Below, one piece after another: positions 16,916 to 24,154 of a DNA stretch of 64,000 nt. Origin of the DNA: G963677915 sp963677915 (lineage in GTDB: Bacteria; Bacillota; Clostridia; Lachnospirales; Vallitaleaceae); contig CAXXGE010000004.1 in the NCBI GenBank assembly GCA_963677915.2, positions 4,347-68,346 of the forward strand. The letters run 5' to 3'. The position numbers and the translations under genes are program-made. The stretch's first letter is position 1. Every line of letters begins with the position of its first letter. The notes beneath the pieces were generated by a model. The model saw nothing but the letters and a program-made list of their open reading frames with translations. It was not told the origin of the DNA and searched no databases.

Positions 16916-17242
16916 GAAACTCAGGAGAGACTGGCTTTCCTGGGGGATGAACCCTACGGAGACCATCTGAAAGACTATGTGAAAAACGTAGACTGGATGC
17001 TCCATGAGGCGTTCTGCCTGTATGAGCACAGGGACATTTTCAAACCATATGAGAAACACCATGCAACCGCGCTGGATGCCTGCAGAACAGGTGCGGAGCT
17101 GAACGTGAAGAATGTGGTCCTGTACCACACGGAAGATAAGTATTACGATAAAAGAAAAGAACTATATACACGTGAAGGAAGCCAGGCTTTCGACGGCGGT
17201 TTGTTTGTGCCGGACGACCTGGACGTCATCGTGTTGGCATAG
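16916..17242 (+). pseudogene. 5'-truncated MBL-fold hydrolase (RNase Z-like) remnant
   Basis: About 108 codons remain: ETQERLAFLGDEP, DWMLHEAFCLYEH, KHHATALDACRTG, VKNVVLYHTED and a C-terminal FVPDDLDVIVLA. This is the C-terminal third of a metallo-beta-lactamase-fold protein of the RNase Z type. The N-terminal metal-binding HxHxDH part is absent, and the frame begins right after a terminator. The missing part is not on the other side of the IS, so a deletion accompanied or followed the insertion. REP locus 3 abuts the stop. Confidence 0.75.
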
Positions 17243-17243
17243 A

Positions 17244-17270
17244 GTGCCAAAAGGTCTGACCCCCTGGCAC
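17244..17270. repeat. REP-like palindrome, single copy (locus 3)
   Basis: GTGCCAAAAGGTCTGACC then CCCTGGCAC; GGGTCAGACC subtype. One base after the stop of the hydrolase remnant and just before the DAHP synthase promoter. Confidence 0.85.
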
Positions 17271-17277
17271 TCTTTCC

Positions 17278-17306
17278 TTGACAAGTCATTCGATAGGGAT
17301 TATGAT
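17278..17306 (+). promoter_or_regulatory. promoter of DAHP synthase leader
   Basis: TTGACA (17278-17283), 17 nt, TATGAT (17301-17306). Transcription would start near 17313, about 28 nt before the leader peptide. Confidence 0.8.
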
Positions 17307-17340
17307 GGTAATAATTTAACTGATGAAAGAGGTTAATGTT

Positions 17341-17454
17341 ATGGCAAATGTATTGAAATCCATCGTGATAGCAAGAGCATATTATTTTTACTTTTGGTGC
17401 GTCCGTTTCAGCCGCATCTTCTTTTGTTATCCAAATTTTGCCGAAGCCAGTTAA
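17341..17454 (+). CDS. aromatic-rich leader peptide (attenuation)
   Basis: 37-codon ORF with a ribosome site AAAGAGG 8 nt before ATG. Eleven of 37 residues are aromatic: Tyr at 14, 15, 17, 30; Phe at 16, 18, 23, 27, 28, 33; Trp at 19. Codons 14-19 read Tyr-Tyr-Phe-Tyr-Phe-Trp without interruption. It resembles no protein domain. Its position between a promoter and a terminator that precedes DAHP synthase makes it a sensor of charged tRNA-Tyr/Phe/Trp by ribosome stalling. It is too short for most gene finders. Confidence 0.85.
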   Translation: MANVLKSIVIARAYYFYFWCVRFSRIFFCYPNFAEAS

Positions 17455-17517
17455 GAACATATGATATTTGAGATATGTGGCGGCAGCTTTTGATAACAAA
17501 AGCTGCCGTCTTTTTTT
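17367..17517 (+). promoter_or_regulatory. ribosome-mediated transcription attenuator of DAHP synthase
   Basis: Four segments can form three exclusive helices. Segment 1 GATAGCAAGAG (17367-17377) pairs with segment 2 CTTTTGTTATC (17421-17431) over 11 pairs with two G-U: protector. Segment 2 pairs perfectly over 11 bp with segment 3 GATAACAAAAG (17492-17502): antiterminator. The terminator pairs 17479-17492 with 17497-17510 (loop ATAA) followed by T7 (17511-17517). Segment 1 immediately precedes the aromatic codon run, so a ribosome stalled there would block segment 1 and free segment 2. This matches the trp/phe attenuator logic of enteric bacteria. Confidence 0.85.
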
Positions 17518-17568
17518 CTACCCAAATTTGATTGATGAAAGATAATACCCGAAAGTGAGGACGCGTTT

Positions 17569-18363
17569 ATGAAAAGGATGAAGAAAGAAAGCAACAGGAT
17601 CATCATCGCCGGTCCGTGTGCGGTGGAGAACGAAGAACAGATGATGACAACGGCTATAGGTGTCAAGGAATCTGGCGCTACGATGCTGAGAGGCGGCGCA
17701 TTCAAGCCCCGCACATCGCCATACTCATTCCAGGGCCTTGGCGAAGAGGGAATCCGTCTGCTAGTTGAAGCAAAGAAGGAGACGGGCCTTCCAATCGTGA
17801 CAGAGCTTGTGAGTGTGCGGCATCTGGATTTGTTCGATGATGTGGACATGATACAGATCGGTGCAAGGAACATGTACAATTACGAGATGCTTAAGGAAGT
17901 GGGTAGGTCAGGCAAGCCTGTTCTTTTAAAGCGGGGTCTTACTGCCACAATCGAGGAATTCCTCATGAGCGCCGAGTATATAATAGCGGAAGGAAACAGC
18001 GATATTATCCTTTGTGAACGGGGTATCAGAAGCTACGATACATCCACCCGCAACGTGCTGGACCTGGCGGCAGTCGCGCTCCTTAAAGGAAAAACCCACC
18101 TGCCGGTCATCGTCGATCCGAGCCATGGTACAGGCAGGCGGGAGCTGGTGGGCACAATGGCCCATGCTGCTTTTGCGGCGGGAGCAGACGGTGTGGCAAT
18201 AGAGGTGCACAACGAGCCGGAGGCCGCCCTGTCGGACGGCCCCCAGTCGCTTGATCTGGATGCATTTGATGAATTGATGACGGAGCTGAGGATTAGGATT
18301 GAAATAGAGCGAAGACTTCTATCGGACATAGCCGTTCGTTCTAAAATACGTCTTCTCGGATGA
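17569..18363 (+). CDS. aroF: 3-deoxy-7-phosphoheptulonate (DAHP) synthase, type I-beta, core only
   Basis: 264-residue enzyme condensing phosphoenolpyruvate and erythrose-4-phosphate, the first step of aromatic amino acid synthesis. Motifs: IIAGPCAVENEEQ, MLRGGAFKPRTSPYSFQGLG, QIGARNMYNYEML, PVLLKRGLTATIEEF, VIVDPSHGTGRR and GVAIEVHNEPEAALSDGPQSL. It lacks both the N-terminal ferredoxin-like domain (as in Thermotoga) and a chorismate-mutase domain (as in Bacillus), which confer feedback inhibition. Control is therefore likely at transcription by the upstream attenuator. Its 3' end overlaps the converging ltaS-like gene by 45 bp. No other aro gene follows. Confidence 0.95.
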   Translation: MKRMKKESNRIIIAGPCAVENEEQMMTTAIGVKESGATMLRGGAFKPRTSPYSFQGLGEEGIRLLVEAKKETGLPIVTELVSVRHLDLFDDVDMIQIGARNMYNYEMLKEVGRSGKPVLLKRGLTATIEEFLMSAEYIIAEGNSDIILCERGIRSYDTSTRNVLDLAAVALLKGKTHLPVIVDPSHGTGRRELVGTMAHAAFAAGADGVAIEVHNEPEAALSDGPQSLDLDAFDELMTELRIRIEIERRLLSDIAVRSKIRLLG

Positions 18364-20538
18364 GTCCTCAGAACCGCCGATTTTGAAGGTGGCCGTGCTG
18401 CTGAGCTTGCGGCCTGTATCCGTGATTTGGCTGACCTTGACTTTTGTGCCTTCTTCAAGGCTGCCCTTGCTGACAATCAACGTTTTTTCGTCTACAAATA
18501 TCGTCTCCTGCTGGACGTTGTTTAGGAACGCTTCGCTCCAGGCGGTGAAGTTGTGGCCGGTTATGAATATGGCTTCCCCTCTGAAGGCGACATCCTCAAT
18601 GGTAATGGGATCGACCCCCATGGTCATCTTCTTTTTCTTGTAAGGGGTTTTTCCACCGTAGGCTTCCATATTGCCGTAGAGCATATCGTACTGAAGCAGT
18701 TCGAGCTCCTTTTCGTAATCCGGATCATTTTTCTTCTGCTGGTGAAACTTGTTCAGGAGGCCGTTGTCATAGCCGAGGCGCTCCATGACCATCGAACCAA
18801 GCTGATAAGCCATAAGGTCATTTTCAACGCGTTCAAGGCCCATGTTGTCCCACATGACATACTCAGTCTGGAAAGGGGTGCCATCTCTCAGGTCATCCTC
18901 TGTTATATCCAAAGTCGGCATGTGGTCCCCGTAGAAAACGACAACAACAGGCTCCGGGTAGTCTTCGAGTTCCTTGATCAGGTCACCAACAAATGCGTCG
19001 GTTTCATATACCTGGTTGACATAGTAAAGGTACTTGTTGTAAGTCGACTCGTTCATTGCAGTCGCTGCGGTTTTTTCGGATTCCAAGGCGGCTTCTGTAG
19101 GATTTGCAGGAACTGGAATCTGAACTGAACCGGTCAGGTTATCCGACAGTCCGCCCATGCTTGAATCACCGCTGTTCATTGGCGGTATGGAAGCGGCCAT
19201 ATAAATGGCAATCGCTGGATCATCGAGAATCGGTTCGCTGGGATACTTTCCATGGGGCTGTACGGAAACTGTGAAAACAAAATCCTGTTCCTCGGTCGAT
19301 TCGAGAGACTTCATAATTTCTGGAATCAGGGTACTGTCCATGGACCATCCAAGCGGATTGTATTCGATGTTCTCCATATATTCTATGGATGTGAAACCAT
19401 CAAAGCCGAGTCTAGGATATACATAGCATCTTGAATAGAAGGTACCCATATTGTTATGGATGGCCTGGCTGTGATATCCAAGGTCAGATAATACATATGG
19501 ATAGCTTTCCACGGTTGATTTCGAGAGTATGGTTTTGTATGGATACTCACCTGCACCAAAGTAATCCAGGCTCATGCCGCTCAAGATTTCGAATTCGGTG
19601 TTGGCAGTTCCTGCTCCGATGGAGGGCACTGTAACATATCCGAAAGAGTAGTTTTCCCTGAGGGCTGTCAGATTTGGAACTGGATCTTCGCTGAAGCTCA
19701 GTGCTTTTATGCGCTTCGGATCGAAAACCGATTCCAGCTGTATCATGATGATATTCGGCATGAGTTCTTCGGTTTCCTCAATTGGTGTTTCGGTAGCTTC
19801 AGGTTCTTCCTGGTCCTCGGCTGGTGTGACATGATCAGGTGCATCTGCAGCCATGACGTTCATCGACTGCAAGAGTTCGCTGACGAGCTCGGTGCTGTAG
19901 TTGCTCGGGCGCTGAATGCCACGGTCTACCACGCTGGTCGCGAAGCTGTAGGCAAAACCGTAGTCGGCATAGGCATTTGCTATGTTGCCGAAATTCCTGG
20001 ATACATTGCCGGTTGCAAGGGCCCAGTTGAAGCTTCCAACCATGACAAGGCAGCTGAATATGATTCCGGCAATACCCTGGTGGGGCTTCCATTTTGTCCG
20101 TGGCATTTTAATGCCTATGAAGACAATCAGTACGATAACTGCTGTCACCGCAATAAAAAATAACACGAGCTGAATGGTGTTGAGGTAGCGACCGATGACG
20201 GTGAACACGGAAGTCAGCATTTTGAAATCCATTGCTGTCAGCGGTGTGGTTCTGGAGGACATCAGGATGAAGTTGACAACGCCAAGCCAGAGCCAGAGCG
20301 TGTCCACAATCAGGTATCCAAAATGCCGCTTCGGCAGAAGGAGGCCGATGGAAAGGAATGCAGAGAGCATAGCGATGCTGCACAGGAACATGAGTGGGTT
20401 CCTTGTGATTGACATTAATCCTTCAGCGGCGGAACGATGGCTTAGTGATTCCAGAACCAGCTGGATGAACAGAGCGTTCAATAGGACTTCTTTGATTATC
20501 TGCGGTATATGGGTGTTTGCGTTCAATTTTAATTTCAT
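18319..20538 (-). CDS. LTA synthase-family sulfatase (polyglycerolphosphate transferase)
   Basis: 739 residues. About five N-terminal transmembrane helices (1-180), a linker rich in Glu/Pro, then an extracellular sulfatase-fold domain with MPNIIMIQLESVFD, the catalytic threonine in GAGTANTEFE, NNMGTFYSR and VVVFYGDHMPTLD. A C-terminal extra beta-type domain (about 640-739, DPITIEDVAFRGEAIFITGHNF) resembles IPT/TIG folds. LtaS enzymes polymerise glycerol phosphate from phosphatidylglycerol onto a glycolipid anchor outside the membrane; this implies a Gram-positive envelope. Monocistronic, converging on aroF with overlapping 3' ends. Confidence 0.9.
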   Translation of the reverse strand: MKLKLNANTHIPQIIKEVLLNALFIQLVLESLSHRSAAEGLMSITRNPLMFLCSIAMLSAFLSIGLLLPKRHFGYLIVDTLWLWLGVVNFILMSSRTTPLTAMDFKMLTSVFTVIGRYLNTIQLVLFFIAVTAVIVLIVFIGIKMPRTKWKPHQGIAGIIFSCLVMVGSFNWALATGNVSRNFGNIANAYADYGFAYSFATSVVDRGIQRPSNYSTELVSELLQSMNVMAADAPDHVTPAEDQEEPEATETPIEETEELMPNIIMIQLESVFDPKRIKALSFSEDPVPNLTALRENYSFGYVTVPSIGAGTANTEFEILSGMSLDYFGAGEYPYKTILSKSTVESYPYVLSDLGYHSQAIHNNMGTFYSRCYVYPRLGFDGFTSIEYMENIEYNPLGWSMDSTLIPEIMKSLESTEEQDFVFTVSVQPHGKYPSEPILDDPAIAIYMAASIPPMNSGDSSMGGLSDNLTGSVQIPVPANPTEAALESEKTAATAMNESTYNKYLYYVNQVYETDAFVGDLIKELEDYPEPVVVVFYGDHMPTLDITEDDLRDGTPFQTEYVMWDNMGLERVENDLMAYQLGSMVMERLGYDNGLLNKFHQQKKNDPDYEKELELLQYDMLYGNMEAYGGKTPYKKKKMTMGVDPITIEDVAFRGEAIFITGHNFTAWSEAFLNNVQQETIFVDEKTLIVSKGSLEEGTKVKVSQITDTGRKLSSTATFKIGGSEDSSEKTYFRTNGYVR

Positions 20539-20703
20539 TTCAATTCCTCTAAATGCGTGAAAAAGTTAACATAAGATGCACTGTACATAATGATAACGGT
20601 TATTTTGTTACGCGTCAATTAACAAAATCATAATATTCTCTTAACATTTAGTTGTTCTTTGGTGCATATTGACACTAATGACCACTTCCTTTACTATAAT
20701 CAT

Positions 20704-20764
20704 GTGCCAGAGGGACGGACCTTTTGGCACGACAATGGTGCCAGAGGGACGGACCTTTTGGCAC
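20704..20764. repeat. REP-like palindrome, tandem direct copies (locus 4)
   Basis: Two identical 27-bp copies in the same orientation, 20704-20730 and 20738-20764 (GTGCCAGAGGGACGGACC then TTTTGGCAC), separated by GACAATG. The only locus with a head-to-tail pair. It fills the gap between the divergent ltaS-like and DUF89 genes; nothing else is recognisable in 20539-20787 beyond presumed promoters. Confidence 0.9.
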
Positions 20765-20787
20765 GACAGCAGGAGGAGATATATAAT

Positions 20788-21642
20788 ATGAAATTATTTT
20801 TGGAATGCATACCATGTGTACTGAAGCAAGCCCTTGAGGCTTCGCAGAAAGTGACAGACGATGAACGTATACACGCAGAAGTGATGGAAGAGGCGCTGAA
20901 GATTGCGGCCGACTACAAGTCCTACAGAAACGCCCCTGAAATGGCAAGGGACATCCACCAGGTTTTAAAGAAAAAGACAGGCAATCCCGATCCCTACAAG
21001 GCAGTTAAGGACGAACATCTGGAGACTGCCAAAGGACTCTACAGTTATCTTAAAGACTTCCTGGACGGCAAGGAGGACCGCCTCTTATGGGCGCTGAAAA
21101 TAGCGGCTACAGGCAACAATCTTGATGCAGCCATCTACAGTGATATTCAGCTGGAAAAACAGATTGAGGTGGAGGTTGCGAAGCCTTTTGCCATAAACGA
21201 TTACGATACGCTGAAATCCAAGCTGGCATCGGCCAAGAAAGCGCTGATTCTGGGTGACAACACAGGCGAGACGGTATTCGACAAGATCCTTCTGGAAGAA
21301 CTTGAAAAACTGCCGCTCGACGAAATCCACTATGCAGTCAAAGAAGAGCCGATCATCAACGACGCTACCATCCTCGAGGCTGAAGCATCCGATATCCATC
21401 ATCATGCAAAGATCATTTCGACGGGATGCAACGTTCCGGGGCTTCTGCTTGATGAGGCAAGCGATGCGTTTTTAAAAGTTTTCCGTGAGGCGGACATTGT
21501 CATCAGCAAGGGACAGGGCAACTTCGAGACGCTCTCCGACCAGGAGGGTATATTCTTTCTGCTCAAGGTGAAGTGTCCGATGGTGTCAAAGATGATCGGA
21601 AGCCCGGTAGGCGAATATGTGTTGAAGTGCCAAAAGGTCTGA
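20788..21642 (+). CDS. DUF89/ARMT1-like metal-dependent phosphatase
   Basis: 284 residues from ATG 20788 (ribosome site AGGAGGAG); the longer frame from 20659 only translates REP locus 4. The family signatures are CIPCVLKQALEA at the N-terminus with its Cys pair, GNNLDAAIY, LGDNTGETVFDK (metal-binding Asp/Asn) and SKGQGNFETL. DUF89 proteins are cobalt/manganese-type damage-control phosphatases that remove harmful sugar phosphates. The last residues (CQKV) and the stop codon are encoded by REP locus 5, so the natural C-terminus has been replaced. Confidence 0.87.
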   Translation: MKLFLECIPCVLKQALEASQKVTDDERIHAEVMEEALKIAADYKSYRNAPEMARDIHQVLKKKTGNPDPYKAVKDEHLETAKGLYSYLKDFLDGKEDRLLWALKIAATGNNLDAAIYSDIQLEKQIEVEVAKPFAINDYDTLKSKLASAKKALILGDNTGETVFDKILLEELEKLPLDEIHYAVKEEPIINDATILEAEASDIHHHAKIISTGCNVPGLLLDEASDAFLKVFREADIVISKGQGNFETLSDQEGIFFLLKVKCPMVSKMIGSPVGEYVLKCQKV

Positions 21643-21653
21643 CCCTCTGGCAC
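21627..21653. repeat. REP-like palindrome overlapping a gene end (locus 5)
   Basis: GTGCCAAAAGGTCTGACC then CTCTGGCAC. It mixes features of the two subtypes (GGTCTGACC core with CTCTGGCAC arm) and supplies the stop codon of the DUF89 gene. Confidence 0.85.
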
Positions 21654-21678
21654 GTACAATATGATTGAGGAGAGCGAT

Positions 21679-22215
21679 ATGCTATATGAATTATTGAAGT
21701 CAAGAAGAAGCATCAGAAAGTTCAAGAATCAGCCAGTGGAGCAGGACAAAGTGGATATCCTCGTGAAAAGCGCACTGCTGTCTCCGTCATCCAGAGGGAA
21801 GCGGCCGTGGTCATTTGTTGTTGTCGATGACGGGGATCTACTTGGGAAGCTGGCGAAAAGCAAGGCGCATGGCTCGGCTTTTCTCGAAGGTGCGCTACTT
21901 GCCATTGTAGTTGCAGCTGATCCCGGAATCAGCGATGTCTGGATCGAGGATACTTCCATTGCAGCGACGTTGATCCAGCTTGCTGCAGAAGACATGGGCC
22001 TTGGTTCGTGCTGGATACAAATACGGTTGAGGCAGGACGAAGGAGTAGGGCCATCGGAGGACCATGTGAAAAATGTGCTGAACATCCCTGGGCAGCTTAA
22101 AGTCGCATCCATTATTGCCATCGGCTATCCGGATGAAAGCAAGGCGCCGTATGATGAGGACAGCCTGCTCTACGACAGGGTGCGCCAGAACGGTCATCTC
22201 GTATATTTCAAATAG
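21679..22215 (+). CDS. nitroreductase-family protein
   Basis: 178 residues from ATG 21679 (TTGAGGAGAGCGAT before it). FMN-dependent nitroreductase fold: LLKSRRSIRKFKNQPVE at the N-terminus (FMN phosphate arginines), SPSSRGKRPWSFVVV, DTSIAATLIQLAAEDMGLGSCWIQIR and a C-terminal IIAIGYPDESKAP. These enzymes reduce nitro, quinone or flavin substrates with NAD(P)H. Its 3' end overlaps the converging MBL hydrolase by 22 bp. Confidence 0.9.
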   Translation: MLYELLKSRRSIRKFKNQPVEQDKVDILVKSALLSPSSRGKRPWSFVVVDDGDLLGKLAKSKAHGSAFLEGALLAIVVAADPGISDVWIEDTSIAATLIQLAAEDMGLGSCWIQIRLRQDEGVGPSEDHVKNVLNIPGQLKVASIIAIGYPDESKAPYDEDSLLYDRVRQNGHLVYFK

Positions 22216-23087
22216 CCATCCTCGACAATCTGTCTGACGCGGCCGGTCTCCTTCAGATACTCGACATAGCAGCGGAGCATCCTGAAGACGACGTGGTATT
22301 TGTTGACAGATGAAAGCTTGATACCGTAGGCATCGACCACCGTCTTGAGGATTTCCTCCATCGACATAGGCCGTTCGATAAGTTCATAAACGTTCTCTGC
22401 CTTCTGCTTGTAGAAGGCGATGTTTTGGTCAATCAGTGTATCGATCTCCCGGTACACTTTTTTGTGTGTCACGATATAGTAGGAACAGTCAAGGGAGCGC
22501 AAAGCTTCCTTGCTCTGAAGGTCCTCCTCAAGGACAAAGGAAAAGGGCAGCTTATAGCCATGCATGACTTCCTCGGAAATCAGTGCGTCAGCGAGATAGG
22601 CCACGTTGTCCGGTGTGATGATGCAGGTCAGCTGCATGCTGTGGCCCGGAGCGTGCAGGAGCTTGAAATTGATGCCGTGCAAGTAGAGGCTATGCTGCTC
22701 TTTTGCCAAAATGATGTCCGACTCGCAGACCATATATCCATAGTGGCGTTCGATGTCAGAAAGTGATTGAGTTTGGGTATTGTAGTACAGCTTTAGGTTC
22801 ATGAGAGAACTGCAGTGATGGGCTTCGTCGGCGGGCATCGCAATGGTGCAGCCGTACTTTTCTTTCAGGGCAGCGTTATTACCCACGTGGTCTGAATGGG
22901 CATGGGTACCGATGATGGCGACTGGCTGCAGGTTGTATTTCGCGAAAACATCAAGAATACCGTCGAGTTCTTTCTGCCAACCCGAATCAATCAGGATGAT
23001 GTCAGTTTCATTTATCTTGTAAAATCCCAGGTAGGACATGCCTGTATCAATGACATAGGTATCGCCCTTTACATGAATTATTTCCAT
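22194..23087 (-). CDS. MBL-fold metallohydrolase
   Basis: 297 residues. Metallo-beta-lactamase motifs: THAHSDHVGN (HxHxDH metal site) at about 61-70, LLHAPGHSMQL, YLADALIS and a C-terminal winged-helix-like tail (MSMEEILKTVVDAYGIKLSS...YLKETGRVRQIVEDGYLKY) typical of the YobT/glyoxalase II-like subgroup. It is a zinc or iron hydrolase of unknown substrate. Divergent from the Phd-Uma2 gene; converges with the nitroreductase gene. Confidence 0.9.
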   Translation of the reverse strand: MEIIHVKGDTYVIDTGMSYLGFYKINETDIILIDSGWQKELDGILDVFAKYNLQPVAIIGTHAHSDHVGNNAALKEKYGCTIAMPADEAHHCSSLMNLKLYYNTQTQSLSDIERHYGYMVCESDIILAKEQHSLYLHGINFKLLHAPGHSMQLTCIITPDNVAYLADALISEEVMHGYKLPFSFVLEEDLQSKEALRSLDCSYYIVTHKKVYREIDTLIDQNIAFYKQKAENVYELIERPMSMEEILKTVVDAYGIKLSSVNKYHVVFRMLRCYVEYLKETGRVRQIVEDGYLKYTR

Positions 23088-23164
23088 AGAGGTACCCTTC
23101 TTTCTTATTTTGTTTGCTCAGTCTGTTCGTAGAATTGGTATACAAAACATTGTATCATATATGT

Positions 23165-23225
23165 TTGCGCTATCCTATCGAACGATGTATAATTAAATCG
23201 AACGAAATATAAAAATGACGTTCGA
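23165..23225 (+). promoter_or_regulatory. promoter with ATCGAACGA operators before Phd-Uma2
   Basis: TTGCGC (23165-23170), 17 nt, TATAAT (23188-23193). The nonamer ATCGAACGA occurs at 23177-23185 and 23197-23205, 20 bp apart, on either side of the -10, and the palindrome TTCGAA lies at 23221-23226. Antitoxins of the Phd family repress their own promoters at such repeats, so autoregulation is likely. Confidence 0.6.
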
Positions 23226-23239
23226 AATGGAGGGGTTCT

Positions 23240-23995
23240 ATGGAAAAGAGTATATACGAGTACAGTGAAACGGTTGTGACTGCAACTGAATTCAAGAGCA
23301 ACCTGGGTAAGTTCCTCGAAGATGCTATCGACAAGAAGGAGACTTCAATTACAAAGAACGGAAAGAAAATTGCGCGATTGGTGCCTTATATTCAGGACTT
23401 CACGGGCTATCTGCTGGCGGAAGAAAGTGCACAGTATCATTCCAAGACGGTCTCCTATCAGGAATTTCTGGATATCAGCAGCGGGGTGGAGGCCAGGATG
23501 GAATATATCAACGGTGAAATCATCATGCAGTCGTCGCCGAACAGTTTCCACCAGGATGCGGTGGGCAACCTGCATGTGACTCTAAAAACCTACCTTAAAG
23601 GGAAGAAATGCAAGGTGTTTCTTGCGCCTTTCGACGTCACACTCTACAAAGAAGGCATCAAAGACCCGGATGTCATTCAGCCGGATCTCTTGGTTGCCTG
23701 CGATACGGACACGGCCATCAATGAAAAGGGCCGTTACAGCGGTGTGCCTGCTCTGGTAATCGAAGTGCTTTCCCCTTCCACCCGGTCGAGGGACATGGTG
23801 GACAAGCTCAATACCTTCATGCGTGCGGGGTGTACTGAGTACTGGATTGTGGATATTGATCATACACGTGTAATGCAGTATTGTTTCGCGGACAGGGAAA
23901 TAGACATCTATGAGATTTACAGCAAGTCGGACTGCTTCAAGTCCCGTTCCCTGGCCGGACTGGAAGTCTGCGTTGAAGATATTTTCGAAGGATAA
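23240..23995 (+). CDS. Phd/YefM antitoxin-like domain fused to Uma2 (DUF820) nuclease domain
   Basis: 251 residues. Residues about 10-52 match Phd/YefM (VVTATEFKSNLGKFLEDAIDKKETSITKNGKKIARLVP), a DNA-binding antitoxin domain. Residues about 75-250 are a Uma2/DUF820 PD-(D/E)xK-like domain: ARMEYINGEIIMQS, KDPDVIQPDLLVACD and LVIEVLSPSTRSRDMVDKLNTFMRAGCTEYWIVD. Uma2 proteins are predicted endonucleases common in cyanobacteria and Firmicutes. The fusion suggests a self-regulated, DNA-targeted nuclease or a one-protein toxin-antitoxin-like unit. No separate toxin gene is adjacent. Confidence 0.85.
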   Translation: MEKSIYEYSETVVTATEFKSNLGKFLEDAIDKKETSITKNGKKIARLVPYIQDFTGYLLAEESAQYHSKTVSYQEFLDISSGVEARMEYINGEIIMQSSPNSFHQDAVGNLHVTLKTYLKGKKCKVFLAPFDVTLYKEGIKDPDVIQPDLLVACDTDTAINEKGRYSGVPALVIEVLSPSTRSRDMVDKLNTFMRAGCTEYWIVDIDHTRVMQYCFADREIDIYEIYSKSDCFKSRSLAGLEVCVEDIFEG

Positions 23996-24020
23996 GTCCC
24001 TTGACGGGACTTCTTTTTTT
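23994..24020 (+). terminator. Phd-Uma2 terminator
   Basis: AAGTCCC-TTGAC-GGGACTT followed by CTTTTTTT, overlapping the stop codon. Confidence 0.85.
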
Positions 24021-24029
24021 GCGATAGCA

Positions 24030-24099
24030 GTGCCAGAGGGACGGACCTTTTGGCACTCTGTTTGAGGTGGCGTGCCAAAAAGGTCCGTCCCTCTGGCAC
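24030..24099. repeat. REP-like palindrome pair (locus 6)
   Basis: Inverted copies 24030-24056 (GTGCCAGAGGGACGGACC) and 24072-24099, separated by 15 bp, downstream of the Phd-Uma2 terminator. GGACGGACC subtype. Confidence 0.9.
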
Positions 24100-24154
24100 A
24101 AACTGAGTTATAATAGTATTAGGTACTGTCGGTTGGCATTCGGGAGGTGTTTTG

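Noticed and set aside
20659..20787. Upstream extension of the DUF89 ORF
   Set aside because: It translates the REP repeats, and a strong ribosome site precedes ATG 20788.
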